Assembly (NCBI GenBank): GCA_004535795.1
Contig: SPIA01000001.1
Span: 62,001-126,000 of the forward strand
DNA from: Gammaproteobacteria bacterium LSUCC0057
GTDB lineage: Bacteria; Pseudomonadota; Gammaproteobacteria; Pseudomonadales; Porticoccaceae
Reading direction: 5' to 3'
Length of the DNA: 64,000 nt
Shown here: positions 17,053-25,235 of the stretch, in pieces
How the letters are laid out: the number at the start of each line of letters is the position of its first letter
Numbering within the stretch: position 1 is the first letter of the stretch
Notes under the pieces: model-generated
Seen by the model: only the letters and a program-made list of their open reading frames with translations
Told to the model about the DNA's origin: nothing
The model's database searches: none
Position numbers and translations under genes: made by a program

Positions 17053-17103
17053 CTGTCATCAGATCTTCATCGATCGATCGCAAAACTGCCCTCTATCTGT
17101 CAT
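17053..17103 (+). promoter_or_regulatory. Candidate Pho-box array (PhoB sites)
   Basis: Seven-base direct repeats resembling CTGTCAT recur in an 11-base register: CTGTCAT at 17053, TCTTCAT at 17064, a weak CGATCGC at 17075, CTGCCCT at 17086 and CTGTCAT at 17097. Spacing of seven bases plus a four-base gap is that of PhoB boxes. A weak -10-like TAACAC starts at 17113, about ten bases after the last repeat, as in PhoB-activated promoters. The downstream gene encodes a secreted protein of a family often annotated as alkaline-phosphatase-like, which fits phosphate control. Confidence 0.5.
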
Positions 17104-17185
17104 CTAAAGCCCTAACACTACTACTGTGTGTCACCCCCAGGGCATGCAGGTTTTTTGACTTTAATAGATGGAAGGCGATTGGATT

Positions 17186-19033
17186 ATGAGTTTACCCAGG
17201 AGAAAGAGATCGTTCACAGCGATGTTCGCAGCACTCACTGTGACAGCGGTATTTGGTTTGTCGGCCTGTTCAGATGATGGCAAAGATGGAGCCGCCGGTG
17301 CCGATGGTGTCAATGGCGTTGATGGCGCTGACGGTGTCAATGCCGTCGACACCACCGTATCGCTGGCACTGTTGGGCCGCTATCAGAGCGGGTCGTTCGA
17401 TGAGTCGGCTGCCGAGATCGTCGACTACGACCCCACCCTGCAACGCGCCTATGTGGTAAATGCGCAGAGCGGTGGTATTGACGTGCTGGATGCTTCGGCA
17501 CCCAACCTGCCGATTCTAGAGGAGTCGTGGGATGTCGCCGCTGATGTCGCCGCCGCTATCGATGGGCTCGAGGTCGGCGGCTTGGGTGCCGCTAACAGCG
17601 TCGCAGTTTCCGCTGGGCGGGTTGCGGTCGCGATCGAGGCAAGCCCCAAGCAGAATGACGGTTATGTCGCGCTCTACACCACCGCGGGTCTGTTTCAAGC
17701 GGCGCTGAAAGTCGGTGCACTGCCAGACATGCTGACATTTACCCCCGACGGTAATAAGCTCGTTGTCGCCAACGAGGGTGAGCCCAACGGTGATTACAGT
17801 GTCGACCCCGACGGCTCAGTGTCGATTATTGACGTCAGCGGCGCGCTGACAGCACTGGACGCCAGTGACGTCACCGCGGTCACCTTCGATTCGCTGACCC
17901 GCGAGCAGATGAACGATGCGGGAGTGCGTGTCAGTGGCAAGGCCACTTCGGTGGCGGCCGACATGGAGCCGGAGTACGTCACTGTCTCTGCCGATAGCCA
18001 AACCGCCTTCGTGGCACTGCAAGAGAACAACGCGCTGGCAATTATCGATCTTGGCGATAACTCTCTGGAGGGGGTGGTCGGCCTCGGCTACAAGGACTTT
18101 TCGATTCCCGGCAACGAACTCGACGCCAGCAACAAAGATGATGTGGTCAATATCCGCAACTGGCCAGTGTTTGGTACTTACATGCCGGATGCGATTGCCA
18201 ACTACCAGGTCAGCGGTATCACCTATTTGATCACCGCCAACGAGGGCGATGGCCGCGAGTATCTTACCGATCAAGCCGATGCCGGAAGCTGTTCGCTAGC
18301 CGGCGGCTTTGACTTTGACGGTGGCGACTGCTTCCACTACCTAGATGAGATCCGCATCAAAGATCTCGACTCAGCGCAGATCGACATTCCCAACTTGACC
18401 CAGTTTTTTACCGATGTCGATGATCTGCAGGCGCAAGAGAAGTTGGGCCGTTTAAAGGTGATCACCGATCTGGGTGTGGAGTGTACAGAGCTTACCGATG
18501 CCGAACAGCTGGCTGCGACTGGGCAGCCCGGTGCGAGTTGTCGCTATTCGAGCCTGCACGCCTTTGGGGGGCGCTCATTCACTATCTGGAACAGCGAAAC
18601 TGGAGAAGCGGTGTTTGACTCTGGTAGCCAGCTCGAGGTGCTGACCGCCAACCGCTACGGTTACCAGCACTTTAACGCCAGCAATGACGACAGTAAGGGC
18701 GACGACCGCTCAGACGACAAAGGGCCAGAACCAGAGGGTTTAGCCGTCGGTGTAGTCGCTGGTAAACACTACCTGTTTGTCGGGCTGGAGCGCATCGGTG
18801 GCGTGGCAGTCTACAATATCAGCAACCCGCAGGCGCCGCTATTTGTCCAGTACATCAACTCGCGCGACTTCACTGTCGACCAACAGAGTAGCGCCGCCGG
18901 TGACCTCGGCCCTGAGGGGTTAAAATTTGTTCCCGCTGCGCAGAGCCCAATCGGTTCGGCGATGCTGATAGTGGGTAACGAGGTGAGTGGTACCACCAGT
19001 TTTTACAGCGTAGAAGAGATAGGTCTCGACTAG
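17186..19033 (+). CDS. Choice-of-anchor I-type secreted lipoprotein (phosphatase-like beta-propeller)
   Basis: A 615-residue exported protein. The N-terminus has a basic region, a hydrophobic core and the lipobox LSAC at about residues 27-30, so a lipid anchor is predicted. A short collagen-like run of Gly-X-Y triplets (about residues 34-54) follows as a flexible spacer. The rest matches choice-of-anchor I proteins: LALLGRYQSGSFDESAAEIV, FTPDGNKLVVANEGEPNGDY, AFVALQENNALAIIDL, ITANEGDGREY and a closing LGPEGLKFV block. Such propellers are sometimes annotated as alkaline phosphatase; the enzymatic activity is unproven. The ATG at 17186 has GAAGGCGATT upstream and places the signal peptide correctly. 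Candidate Pho boxes precede it and an intrinsic terminator follows. Confidence 0.85.
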   Translation: MSLPRRKRSFTAMFAALTVTAVFGLSACSDDGKDGAAGADGVNGVDGADGVNAVDTTVSLALLGRYQSGSFDESAAEIVDYDPTLQRAYVVNAQSGGIDVLDASAPNLPILEESWDVAADVAAAIDGLEVGGLGAANSVAVSAGRVAVAIEASPKQNDGYVALYTTAGLFQAALKVGALPDMLTFTPDGNKLVVANEGEPNGDYSVDPDGSVSIIDVSGALTALDASDVTAVTFDSLTREQMNDAGVRVSGKATSVAADMEPEYVTVSADSQTAFVALQENNALAIIDLGDNSLEGVVGLGYKDFSIPGNELDASNKDDVVNIRNWPVFGTYMPDAIANYQVSGITYLITANEGDGREYLTDQADAGSCSLAGGFDFDGGDCFHYLDEIRIKDLDSAQIDIPNLTQFFTDVDDLQAQEKLGRLKVITDLGVECTELTDAEQLAATGQPGASCRYSSLHAFGGRSFTIWNSETGEAVFDSGSQLEVLTANRYGYQHFNASNDDSKGDDRSDDKGPEPEGLAVGVVAGKHYLFVGLERIGGVAVYNISNPQAPLFVQYINSRDFTVDQQSSAAGDLGPEGLKFVPAAQSPIGSAMLIVGNEVSGTTSFYSVEEIGLD

Positions 19034-19049
19034 CAGCTGGCGTCGACAG

Positions 19050-19084
19050 CGCCGTTCACCGCAAGGTGGGCGGCGTTGTTATTT
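19050..19084 (+). terminator. Intrinsic terminator after the choice-of-anchor gene
   Basis: CGCCGTTCACC (19050-19060) and GGTGGGCGGCG (19065-19075) form an 11-pair RNA stem with two G-U pairs and a GCAA tetraloop, followed by TTGTTATTT. It overlaps the stop codon of the convergent methyltransferase gene. Confidence 0.75.
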
Positions 19085-19696
19085 GTGGGCGCGGCCCCAG
19101 TAGTTAAAGCCGGCGATTTTGGGTGTCTTGGGTAGGTAGCCGGTTTGCAGCTCAGCGAGGGTAAAACCGCTCTCTATCAGCAGTTTGTCGATCGGTCGGT
19201 ACAAATTACAGCCGCCTGCCAGCGGCTTCCAGAGTGGGTTGACGCGCCGCTGCCAGCGGGCGATGTCGGCGTCTGGAGCCAGTCCGTGTTCGCAGAACAG
19301 CAGCTTGCCGTCGGCCTTCAACACCCGGTAGATCTGCGCCAGTGCCGTCAGCGGCTCGGGAATGGTGCAGAGCGTGAAGGTCAGCACGACGGTGTCGACG
19401 CTCTGATCCGGCAGCGGCAGTTGCTCGCCGGGCAGGTCGAGCCACTGGTAGGGGATCTGCAGCGCGGCAAAACGATCGGCAGCTTTTTCGCGCATTGCCA
19501 CTGAGGGTTCTAAAGCCCACAGTTTAGTCACCTTGGCGGGGTTGTAGAGCGGCGCGTTGAGCCCGGAGCCAACTCCGATCTCGAGCACCTCTCCGCGCGC
19601 CTCAGGCACCACCAGGCGGCGCTGATACATTACCGGCGGTGAGCTGCAGGCGAAGTTGATGACGCTGGGTAGCAGATATTTCTCGTAGAGTCCCAT
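19079..19696 (-). CDS. Class I SAM-dependent methyltransferase
   Basis: A 205-residue methyltransferase of the UbiE/Methyltransf_11 type. The SAM-binding motif I is VLEIGVGSGLNAPLY (about residues 38-52); LWALEPS follows as the acidic motif II and DTVVLTFTLCTIPEP as the post-motif region. The acceptor is unknown; the overall layout resembles small phospholipid or METTL7-like methyltransferases. ATG at 19696; a GTG three bases earlier is also in frame. The gene starts eight bases after the thioesterase stop and is probably cotranscribed with it. Confidence 0.86.
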   Translation of the reverse strand: MGLYEKYLLPSVINFACSSPPVMYQRRLVVPEARGEVLEIGVGSGLNAPLYNPAKVTKLWALEPSVAMREKAADRFAALQIPYQWLDLPGEQLPLPDQSVDTVVLTFTLCTIPEPLTALAQIYRVLKADGKLLFCEHGLAPDADIARWQRRVNPLWKPLAGGCNLYRPIDKLLIESGFTLAELQTGYLPKTPKIAGFNYWGRAHK

Positions 19697-19704
19697 CACT
19701 GTTC

Positions 19705-20523
19705 TCAGGCGTAGATCGCTACAGTCTGCTGGCTCATCGCCAGGGCGCGACCGCTGGGGGTGTAAAGAGTGGTGTGCTCTTGCGAGTAACCGTCAGCGCA
19801 GGATTTGGCGCGCGCATGCATAAACCACCAGCCCTGATAGTCGGGGCTGTCGGCGGCCTGAAGATGGTCGAGAAACTCGATATGCCAGCTCAGCGAGCTG
19901 ACCGGTTTTGGCTGTTGAAACATCTGCATCACCGCTGGCGGCGGCAGGTCGAGCATGGCGATCAACTGCGCCTCGCCGATCGCTTCGTCGCTATCGCGGT
20001 AGCGTGTCCACGCCCCCAGTTCACTGCCCGGGGCGGCCGAAGCCGGTGCGCCGCCGATCGCGAAGCGCATCTGATAGTTGTGGGTGAAGGCGGGCAGCAT
20101 CGGGTTGTCACGGCGCATCAAATCGGGGATCTGTTCGGCACTGGGGCAGGCCGGGCGCGTCGCTGCGGCAACGCTAATCGATGATTGGCGGCTTTCGCCA
20201 AAACAGGCCATAGCGGTTGCGACCAGTTTGCCGGCCTGACTGACCCGCGCCTCGGCCCAGGTGGCACTGTTGCCGCGGTGCAACTCCTCGCAGTGTACGT
20301 CGATATCACCTGCCCCAGCGGCACTGATAAAGTTGACCATCAGTGATCGCAGTGGCCGCACAGGCTCGCAGCTCTGGCGCAGCGCATGGATTGCCTGCGC
20401 GGCAGTGAGGCCGCCAAAACTGGTGCGCCCCTGCGACCAGTCGGGGTAAAACTCGCTCACCCAGTGGCCGGCACACTCGCCGCTGCGCATTGCGTTGAGA
20501 ATGGTCGATAGCGAAGTGGCCAT
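19705..20523 (-). CDS. TesB-like acyl-CoA thioesterase family protein
   Basis: A 272-residue double-hotdog protein of the thioesterase-like superfamily. Seen: FGGLTAAQAIHAL in the first hotdog, LRSLMVNFISAAGAGDID, and in the second hotdog the SLSWHIEFLDH block followed by WWFMHARAKSCADGYSQEH. These resemble TesB and related acyl-CoA thioesterases that release fatty acids from CoA. The ATG at 20523 has AAAGAGA upstream; an earlier in-frame start at 20565 would add a tail that runs through the terminator hairpin of nrdJb and is unlikely. Followed by the methyltransferase gene. Confidence 0.83.
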   Translation of the reverse strand: MATSLSTILNAMRSGECAGHWVSEFYPDWSQGRTSFGGLTAAQAIHALRQSCEPVRPLRSLMVNFISAAGAGDIDVHCEELHRGNSATWAEARVSQAGKLVATAMACFGESRQSSISVAAATRPACPSAEQIPDLMRRDNPMLPAFTHNYQMRFAIGGAPASAAPGSELGAWTRYRDSDEAIGEAQLIAMLDLPPPAVMQMFQQPKPVSSLSWHIEFLDHLQAADSPDYQGWWFMHARAKSCADGYSQEHTTLYTPSGRALAMSQQTVAIYA

Positions 20524-20544
20524 AGCGGTCTCTTTATTAGCGAT

Positions 20545-20580
20545 AAAAAAGAAAGAAACCGCCACCAGAGGGGGCGGTTT
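20545..20580 (-). terminator. Intrinsic terminator after nrdJb
   Basis: Read on the minus strand, AAACCGCC (20580-20573) pairs with GGCGGTTT (20563-20556), followed by CTTTCTTTTTTA. It lies just upstream of the thioesterase start and ends the nrdJ transcript. Confidence 0.8.
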
Positions 20581-20623
20581 TTCGTTTGCAACGCGTCAGC
20601 AGCTTAAGCCGCGCAAACGCCGC

Positions 20624-21304
20624 TCAACCGCATTTGGAGTCGCCGCAGTTGAGGCAGGTCATGCAGCCATCCATAAGGATGCTTGCCTTGGTATTGCATT
20701 TTTTACACAGGTCGGCATTGGCGGGGAAGTCGCCTTCGCTCTGTGAGGCGGCTGCTTGGCCTTCAAACTCGGCTTTTTTTTGCGCCATGATGTCGCGCTG
20801 GTGCTGAGAGATCTCAGGCGCTTTGAGCATACCGATACGACGCATATGGTCCTCGATGCAGGTGCCGATTTCCGCCACCAGCGAGGGCATAAAGCGCCCG
20901 CCCGGCAGCCAGTAACCGCCCTGTGGGTCGAATACCGATTTTAGCTCTTCCACCATAAAAGTGGCGTCGCCGCCTTTGCGGAACACCGCCGACATCACTC
21001 GGGTCAGGGCCACAATCCACATAAAGTGGTCCATGTTCTTAGTGTTAATAAACACCTCAAAGGGGCGGCGCTGCTCGTGGTCGGTGCCCTCGTTGAGAAT
21101 GTAGTCGTTGATGGTGATGTAGAGCGCGTGCTCGGCGAGCGGCGGCTTAATTTTATAGGTCGAACCGACCAGCATCTCAGGCCGCGAAATTTTTTCGTGC
21201 ATCTGGATGATGTTGGACTGCGCGGTCAACGCCGCCGCCTCTTTCTTCTGCTCATCGCTGGCGACTTGGTAGCCGACGATTTTTTTGCCAATTTTTACTG
21301 TCAT
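20624..21304 (-). CDS. nrdJb: Class II ribonucleotide reductase, small part NrdJb
   Basis: A 226-residue protein that completes the split class II reductase, as in Pseudomonas where NrdJa alone is inactive. Residues about 40-165 correspond to the C-terminal TSCPD-type region (RPEMLVGSTYKIKPP, EVFINTKNMDHFMWI, AVFRKGGDATFMVEELKSVF). The C-terminus is Cys-rich, CKKC near residue 199 and CMTCLNCGDSKC at the end, which would serve as zinc finger and as redox-active cysteines that re-reduce the active site. It starts 51 bases after nrdJa and is followed by a terminator. Confidence 0.92.
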   Translation of the reverse strand: MTVKIGKKIVGYQVASDEQKKEAAALTAQSNIIQMHEKISRPEMLVGSTYKIKPPLAEHALYITINDYILNEGTDHEQRRPFEVFINTKNMDHFMWIVALTRVMSAVFRKGGDATFMVEELKSVFDPQGGYWLPGGRFMPSLVAEIGTCIEDHMRRIGMLKAPEISQHQRDIMAQKKAEFEGQAAASQSEGDFPANADLCKKCNTKASILMDGCMTCLNCGDSKCG

Positions 21305-21355
21305 GATGATCTACCTATTAATTTTTTGGTGGCTATTGGTTAAGCGCTAAGGCAG

Positions 21356-23503
21356 TTAAAACTTGCCGTAGTAGCCCTCTTTGAGCGCGTCAAAGAGATT
21401 GGCGGCGGTGTGCATCTCGCCGTCGTACTCGACCTGTTCGTTGCCTTTTAGCTCGACGCTGCTGCCATCCTCGAGGGTGAAGGTGTAGTAGGTGTTCTCT
21501 AAGTCTTTCTCTTTGACCAGCACCCCCTGGAATGCCTCGGGATTGAAGCGGAAGGTGGTGCAGCCTTTCAAGCCCTGCTCGGCGGCGTAGAGGTAGATAT
21601 CTTTAAACGCCTCGTAGTCACAGTCAGTCGGCACATTGATAGTTTTAGAGATGGAGGAGTCGACCCACTTCTGCGAGGCGGCCTGGACATCGACATGGGC
21701 GCGCGGCGCGATGTCGTCGGAGCTGACAAAGTAGTCGGGCAGCTTCTCCTCGGCCGCGTCGCTGAACGGCATGGCGCGCTCGTTGACCAGCGTGCGGTAG
21801 GCGAGCAGTTCGAATGAGAACACATCGACTTTTTCTTTACTCTTTTTGCCCTCGCGGATCACATTGCGCGAATAGTGGTGGGCAAAGCTCGGCTCAATAC
21901 CGTTGGAGACGTTGTTGGCCAGCGACAGCGAGATGGTGCCGGTCGGTGCGATCGACGAGTGGTGGGTGAAGCGGGCGCCGACCTCGGCGATCTCCTCGAC
22001 CAGCTCCGGCGCCACCTCGGCGATACGCTGCATGTAGCGGCTGTACTTGGCATGCAATACCCGACCCTTGATAGTGTCGCCCAGTTTGATGCCATCTTTG
22101 GCCAGCTCCGGGCGCTTAAACAGCAGCTCGGGAGTGACAGTAAAGTCTTCGTCCATGATCGGTGCCGGGCCCTTCTCTTTGGCCAGCTCGACCGCGGTGC
22201 GCCAGCCGGCCAGCGCCATTTCACGCGATACCGACTCAGTAAACTCGAGTGATTTTTCGTCGCCGTAGGCCATCTGCAGCATGGTCATCGTTGAGCCCAA
22301 ACCCAAGAAACCCATGCCGTGACGGCGCTTGCGCATAATCTCGTTGCGCTGCTGCTCCAGCGGCAGACCGTTGATCTCAACCACATTGTCGAGCATGCGG
22401 GTGAACACCGAGACCACTTCGCGGTACTCGTCCCAGTCAAACCAAGCCTGTTCGGTGAACGGATTGCGGACAAATTTAGTCAGGTTGACCGAGCCGAGCA
22501 GGCAGCTGCCATAGGGGGGCAGGGGTTGTTCGCCGCACGGGTTGGTGGCGCGTATATCTTCACAGAACCAGTTGTTGTTCATATCGTTGACGTTGTCGAT
22601 GAGAATAAAACCGGGCTCAGCGTAGTCGTAGGTCGACGACATGATCGCGTTCCACAGCTTCGAGGCGCGAATGCGCTGGTAGACGCGGCAGGCGACCAAG
22701 CCCTGGTCGTTGCTGACATAGCCGTCGGTGGTGGGGAAGCTGCGCCAGACCACGTCGTCGCCTTTGAGGTCGGTGTTTTCGTCGAGCTCTTTCTCGCTGA
22801 TCGGGAAGGTCAGCGGCCACTCGTCGTCATTGCGCACCGCCTCAATAAACTCGGCGGTGATCAACAGCGACAGGTTAAACTGGCGCAAGCGGCCGTCTTC
22901 GCGCTTGGCGCGGACAAAGTCAAAGACATCGGGGTGGCTGACATCAAAGGTGGCCATTTGTGCGCCGCGACGGCCACCGGCCGACGAGACGGTAAAACAC
23001 ATCTTGTCGTAGATATCCATGAACGACAGCGGCCCGGAGGTGTAGGCGCCGGCACCGGAGACATAGGCACCTTTAGGGCGCAGCGTTGAGAACTCGTAGC
23101 CGATGCCACAGCCCGCTTTGAGGGTCAGGCCAGCTTCGAGGTTGCGCTCTAGAATGCCCTGCATGGAGTCGGGGACGATACCCGAGACTGTGCAGTTAAT
23201 GGTTGAGGTGGCGGGTTTGTAGGCCTGCGCACCGGCATTGGAGATGATCCGGCCAGCCGGGATGGCCCCTTGGCGCAGCGCCCAGACGAAACGCTCCTGC
23301 CACTTCTCGCGCAGTGCCGGTGCCTCGACGTCGGCCAGCGCCTTGGCAACGCGGGCGTAGGTCGCTTCAATATCGGCGTCTACCGGATTGTCTTTCTTGT
23401 CTTTGAGACGGTATTTTTTGTCCCAGATATCCAGCGAGGCAGCTTGGATTTCGATGTGCTTTTGCGCGTCGAGCGGCTTGACAGTTTTCAGTGTGGCGGT
23501 CAT
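21356..23503 (-). CDS. nrdJa: Class II (adenosylcobalamin-dependent) ribonucleotide reductase, NrdJa
   Basis: Reduces ribonucleotides to deoxyribonucleotides with a radical made from adenosylcobalamin, working with or without oxygen. The 715-residue protein carries the catalytic core: SNAGAQAYKPATSTINCTVS (first redox Cys in NCTVS), LKAGCGIGYEFSTLRPKGA, the radical-loop block TNPCGEQPLPPYGSCLLG with the NPCGE finger-loop cysteine, and HHSSIAPTGTISL. The C-terminal redox cysteines are missing here and are found in NrdJb. The ATG at 23503 has GAGGTCC as weak ribosome-binding site. The leader carries a NrdR-like box. Confidence 0.95.
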   Translation of the reverse strand: MTATLKTVKPLDAQKHIEIQAASLDIWDKKYRLKDKKDNPVDADIEATYARVAKALADVEAPALREKWQERFVWALRQGAIPAGRIISNAGAQAYKPATSTINCTVSGIVPDSMQGILERNLEAGLTLKAGCGIGYEFSTLRPKGAYVSGAGAYTSGPLSFMDIYDKMCFTVSSAGGRRGAQMATFDVSHPDVFDFVRAKREDGRLRQFNLSLLITAEFIEAVRNDDEWPLTFPISEKELDENTDLKGDDVVWRSFPTTDGYVSNDQGLVACRVYQRIRASKLWNAIMSSTYDYAEPGFILIDNVNDMNNNWFCEDIRATNPCGEQPLPPYGSCLLGSVNLTKFVRNPFTEQAWFDWDEYREVVSVFTRMLDNVVEINGLPLEQQRNEIMRKRRHGMGFLGLGSTMTMLQMAYGDEKSLEFTESVSREMALAGWRTAVELAKEKGPAPIMDEDFTVTPELLFKRPELAKDGIKLGDTIKGRVLHAKYSRYMQRIAEVAPELVEEIAEVGARFTHHSSIAPTGTISLSLANNVSNGIEPSFAHHYSRNVIREGKKSKEKVDVFSFELLAYRTLVNERAMPFSDAAEEKLPDYFVSSDDIAPRAHVDVQAASQKWVDSSISKTINVPTDCDYEAFKDIYLYAAEQGLKGCTTFRFNPEAFQGVLVKEKDLENTYYTFTLEDGSSVELKGNEQVEYDGEMHTAANLFDALKEGYYGKF

Positions 23504-23978
23504 CTATGAGGTCCTTTGATGGCTTTCTCGTTAGGTGGTCATTCGGGCGCAGTAGGGCGCGTTTTTCGCGGCTTCAGCAGCGGTCTTAGCCGAGCGTCTT
23601 AGCGTGTTTTTAGGTATTAAGTTGTAGACCTAAGCTGTTCGCGAGCAACTGATTTTAGCCCACATTTTGTGTTGTGCAACAACAAAAACACTATATCTTG
23701 TGTTTTGCCGCTGGGTAACTTGTTGATTTTACGTTGGCGGTGGCAGCGCTATTGCCGCCAGCCCGCGCCACTGTTGGGCTAGCTAAACGAGAGGCTCTTT
23801 GGCGACTAAAAATGTCCAATCGGTCATCGCGCCGCCAGCTGCGCCGCGATAGTTAAATCGCAGCGCAGTGATAGTCTGGCTTTCTTGTATCGGCGCGTCG
23901 CTGTCGCTAACATAGCTGGCCTATTCAGCGCTGCCGGTCTGGCAGCTGCAAGTAGGACCATCGACAAAGGCTGCAAGT
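23504..23978. other. 475-base divergent intergenic region between nrdJa and trpB
   Basis: The longest stretch without a gene in the window. It holds a good NrdR-like box (23688-23703), an incomplete second copy (23662-23677), and the trpB ribosome-binding site AAAGG at 23967-23971. I found no coding frame with a credible ribosome-binding site, no tRNA, no Trp-rich leader peptide and no recognisable TrpR operator or cobalamin riboswitch. Confidence 0.6.
23688..23703 (-). promoter_or_regulatory. Candidate NrdR box upstream of nrdJa
   Basis: ACACTATATCTTGTGT matches the NrdR palindrome ACACWATATATWGTGT in all but a few positions; read on the minus strand it also contains TATAGT, a -10-like hexamer, which fits repression by occlusion. 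A weaker copy (ACATTTTGTGTTGTGC, 23662-23677) is 26 bases away; NrdR boxes usually sit a whole number of helical turns apart, so the second copy is doubtful. Confidence 0.6.
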
Positions 23979-25235
23979 ATGAATCTATTCGACTTCTCCA
24001 ACGGCAAAGAAGGCTACTACGGTCAGTATGGCGGCGTGTTTCTGCCGGAGATCTTGCAGGCTACCGTCAATGAGTTACTGGAGTGCTTCCGCCAGTGTAA
24101 AAGCGACCCGACTTTCTGGGCTGAGTTTGTCGAGTTGATGCAAAATTATTCCGGCCGGCCGACGCCGATCACCCATATGGCCAATCTCTCTGCGCATCTC
24201 GGTGGCGCGCAGATCTATGTTAAGCGCGAAGATCTCAACCACACCGGTTCACACAAAATTAACAATGTCATCGGTCAGGGGCTGCTCTGCAAGCGGCTCG
24301 GCAAGAGCCGCGTGATCGCCGAAACCGGCGCTGGCCAACACGGCTTTGCCACCGCCACCATGGCGGCAAAATTTGGCTTGGATTGCACTATTTACATGGG
24401 CGCCGTCGATGTCGCTCGACAGCGCCCCAACGTGTTCTGGATGGAGAATATGGGTGCGCAAGTGGTGGCGGTGCAGGACGGCCAAAAAACACTCAAAGAT
24501 GCCATCAATGAGGCGATGCGCGACTGGGTCACCAATATGGCCGACACCCACTACGTGTTGGGCACCGCCTGTGGCCCGCACCCGTTCCCCGAGATGGTCA
24601 GCTGGTTCCAGTCGATTGTCGGCCAAGAGGCGCGCGCACAGATGCTCGAGCAGACCGGGCGACTGCCCGACCGCATCTACGCCTGCGTGGGCGGCGGTTC
24701 TAACGCCATGGGTATTTTTCAGGGCTTCTTCGATGACGATGTCGAGCTGATCGGCTGCGAGGCCGGCGGCCACGGTGCCGGTTCCTCGCTGCACGCCGCT
24801 CGGCTCGCCTACAACGACGCCTCGGTCGGTATTGCACAAGGCTTCAAGACCTATTTCCTGCAGAATGACCAGGGCAACATGAACGAGACCCACAGCATTG
24901 CCGCCGGGCTCGACTATATCGGTATCAACCCGATCCTCGCCTACCTCTGGGAGCAGGACAAAGTGCGGTTCTTGGCCGCTACCGACGACGAGGTGCGCGA
25001 AGCGCTGAAACTGACCATGCGCACCGAGGGGCTGATTCCAGCGCTGGAGACGACTCACGCCTTCGCCAAAGCGATCGAAGAGGCGCCGAGTATGGGTAAG
25101 GATGAAATTATTCTGATCAACCAGTCTGGCCGCGCCGACAAAGATATTTTTACCGTCGCCGAGGCGCTCGACGACAACAAGTGGAAAGAGTTCATTAAAA
25201 CCAAAGCGGCGCAGTACCAGCAGGAGCGACAATAA
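23979..25235 (+). CDS. trpB: Tryptophan synthase beta chain
   Basis: Joins indole and serine to tryptophan with pyridoxal phosphate; partner of TrpA. The 418-residue protein shows YGGVFLPEIL, GRPTPITHMANLS, the PLP lysine Lys93 in LNHTGSHKINN, ETGAGQHGFATA, and the phosphate-binding glycine loop CVGGGSNAMG. The C-terminal LINQSGRADKDI is the usual serine-binding end. ATG at 23979 with AAAGG about seven bases upstream. It is somewhat longer than E. coli TrpB (397). Its stop overlaps the trpA start (TAATG), indicating coupling. trpC, trpD and trpE are not nearby. Confidence 0.96.
   Translation: MNLFDFSNGKEGYYGQYGGVFLPEILQATVNELLECFRQCKSDPTFWAEFVELMQNYSGRPTPITHMANLSAHLGGAQIYVKREDLNHTGSHKINNVIGQGLLCKRLGKSRVIAETGAGQHGFATATMAAKFGLDCTIYMGAVDVARQRPNVFWMENMGAQVVAVQDGQKTLKDAINEAMRDWVTNMADTHYVLGTACGPHPFPEMVSWFQSIVGQEARAQMLEQTGRLPDRIYACVGGGSNAMGIFQGFFDDDVELIGCEAGGHGAGSSLHAARLAYNDASVGIAQGFKTYFLQNDQGNMNETHSIAAGLDYIGINPILAYLWEQDKVRFLAATDDEVREALKLTMRTEGLIPALETTHAFAKAIEEAPSMGKDEIILINQSGRADKDIFTVAEALDDNKWKEFIKTKAAQYQQERQ

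Noticed and set aside
23760-23780. GCCACTG in the nrdJa-trpB gap, as a possible cobalamin riboswitch for the B12-dependent reductase
   Set aside because: It is on the wrong strand for nrdJa and no B12-box sequence follows; a riboswitch is not supported.
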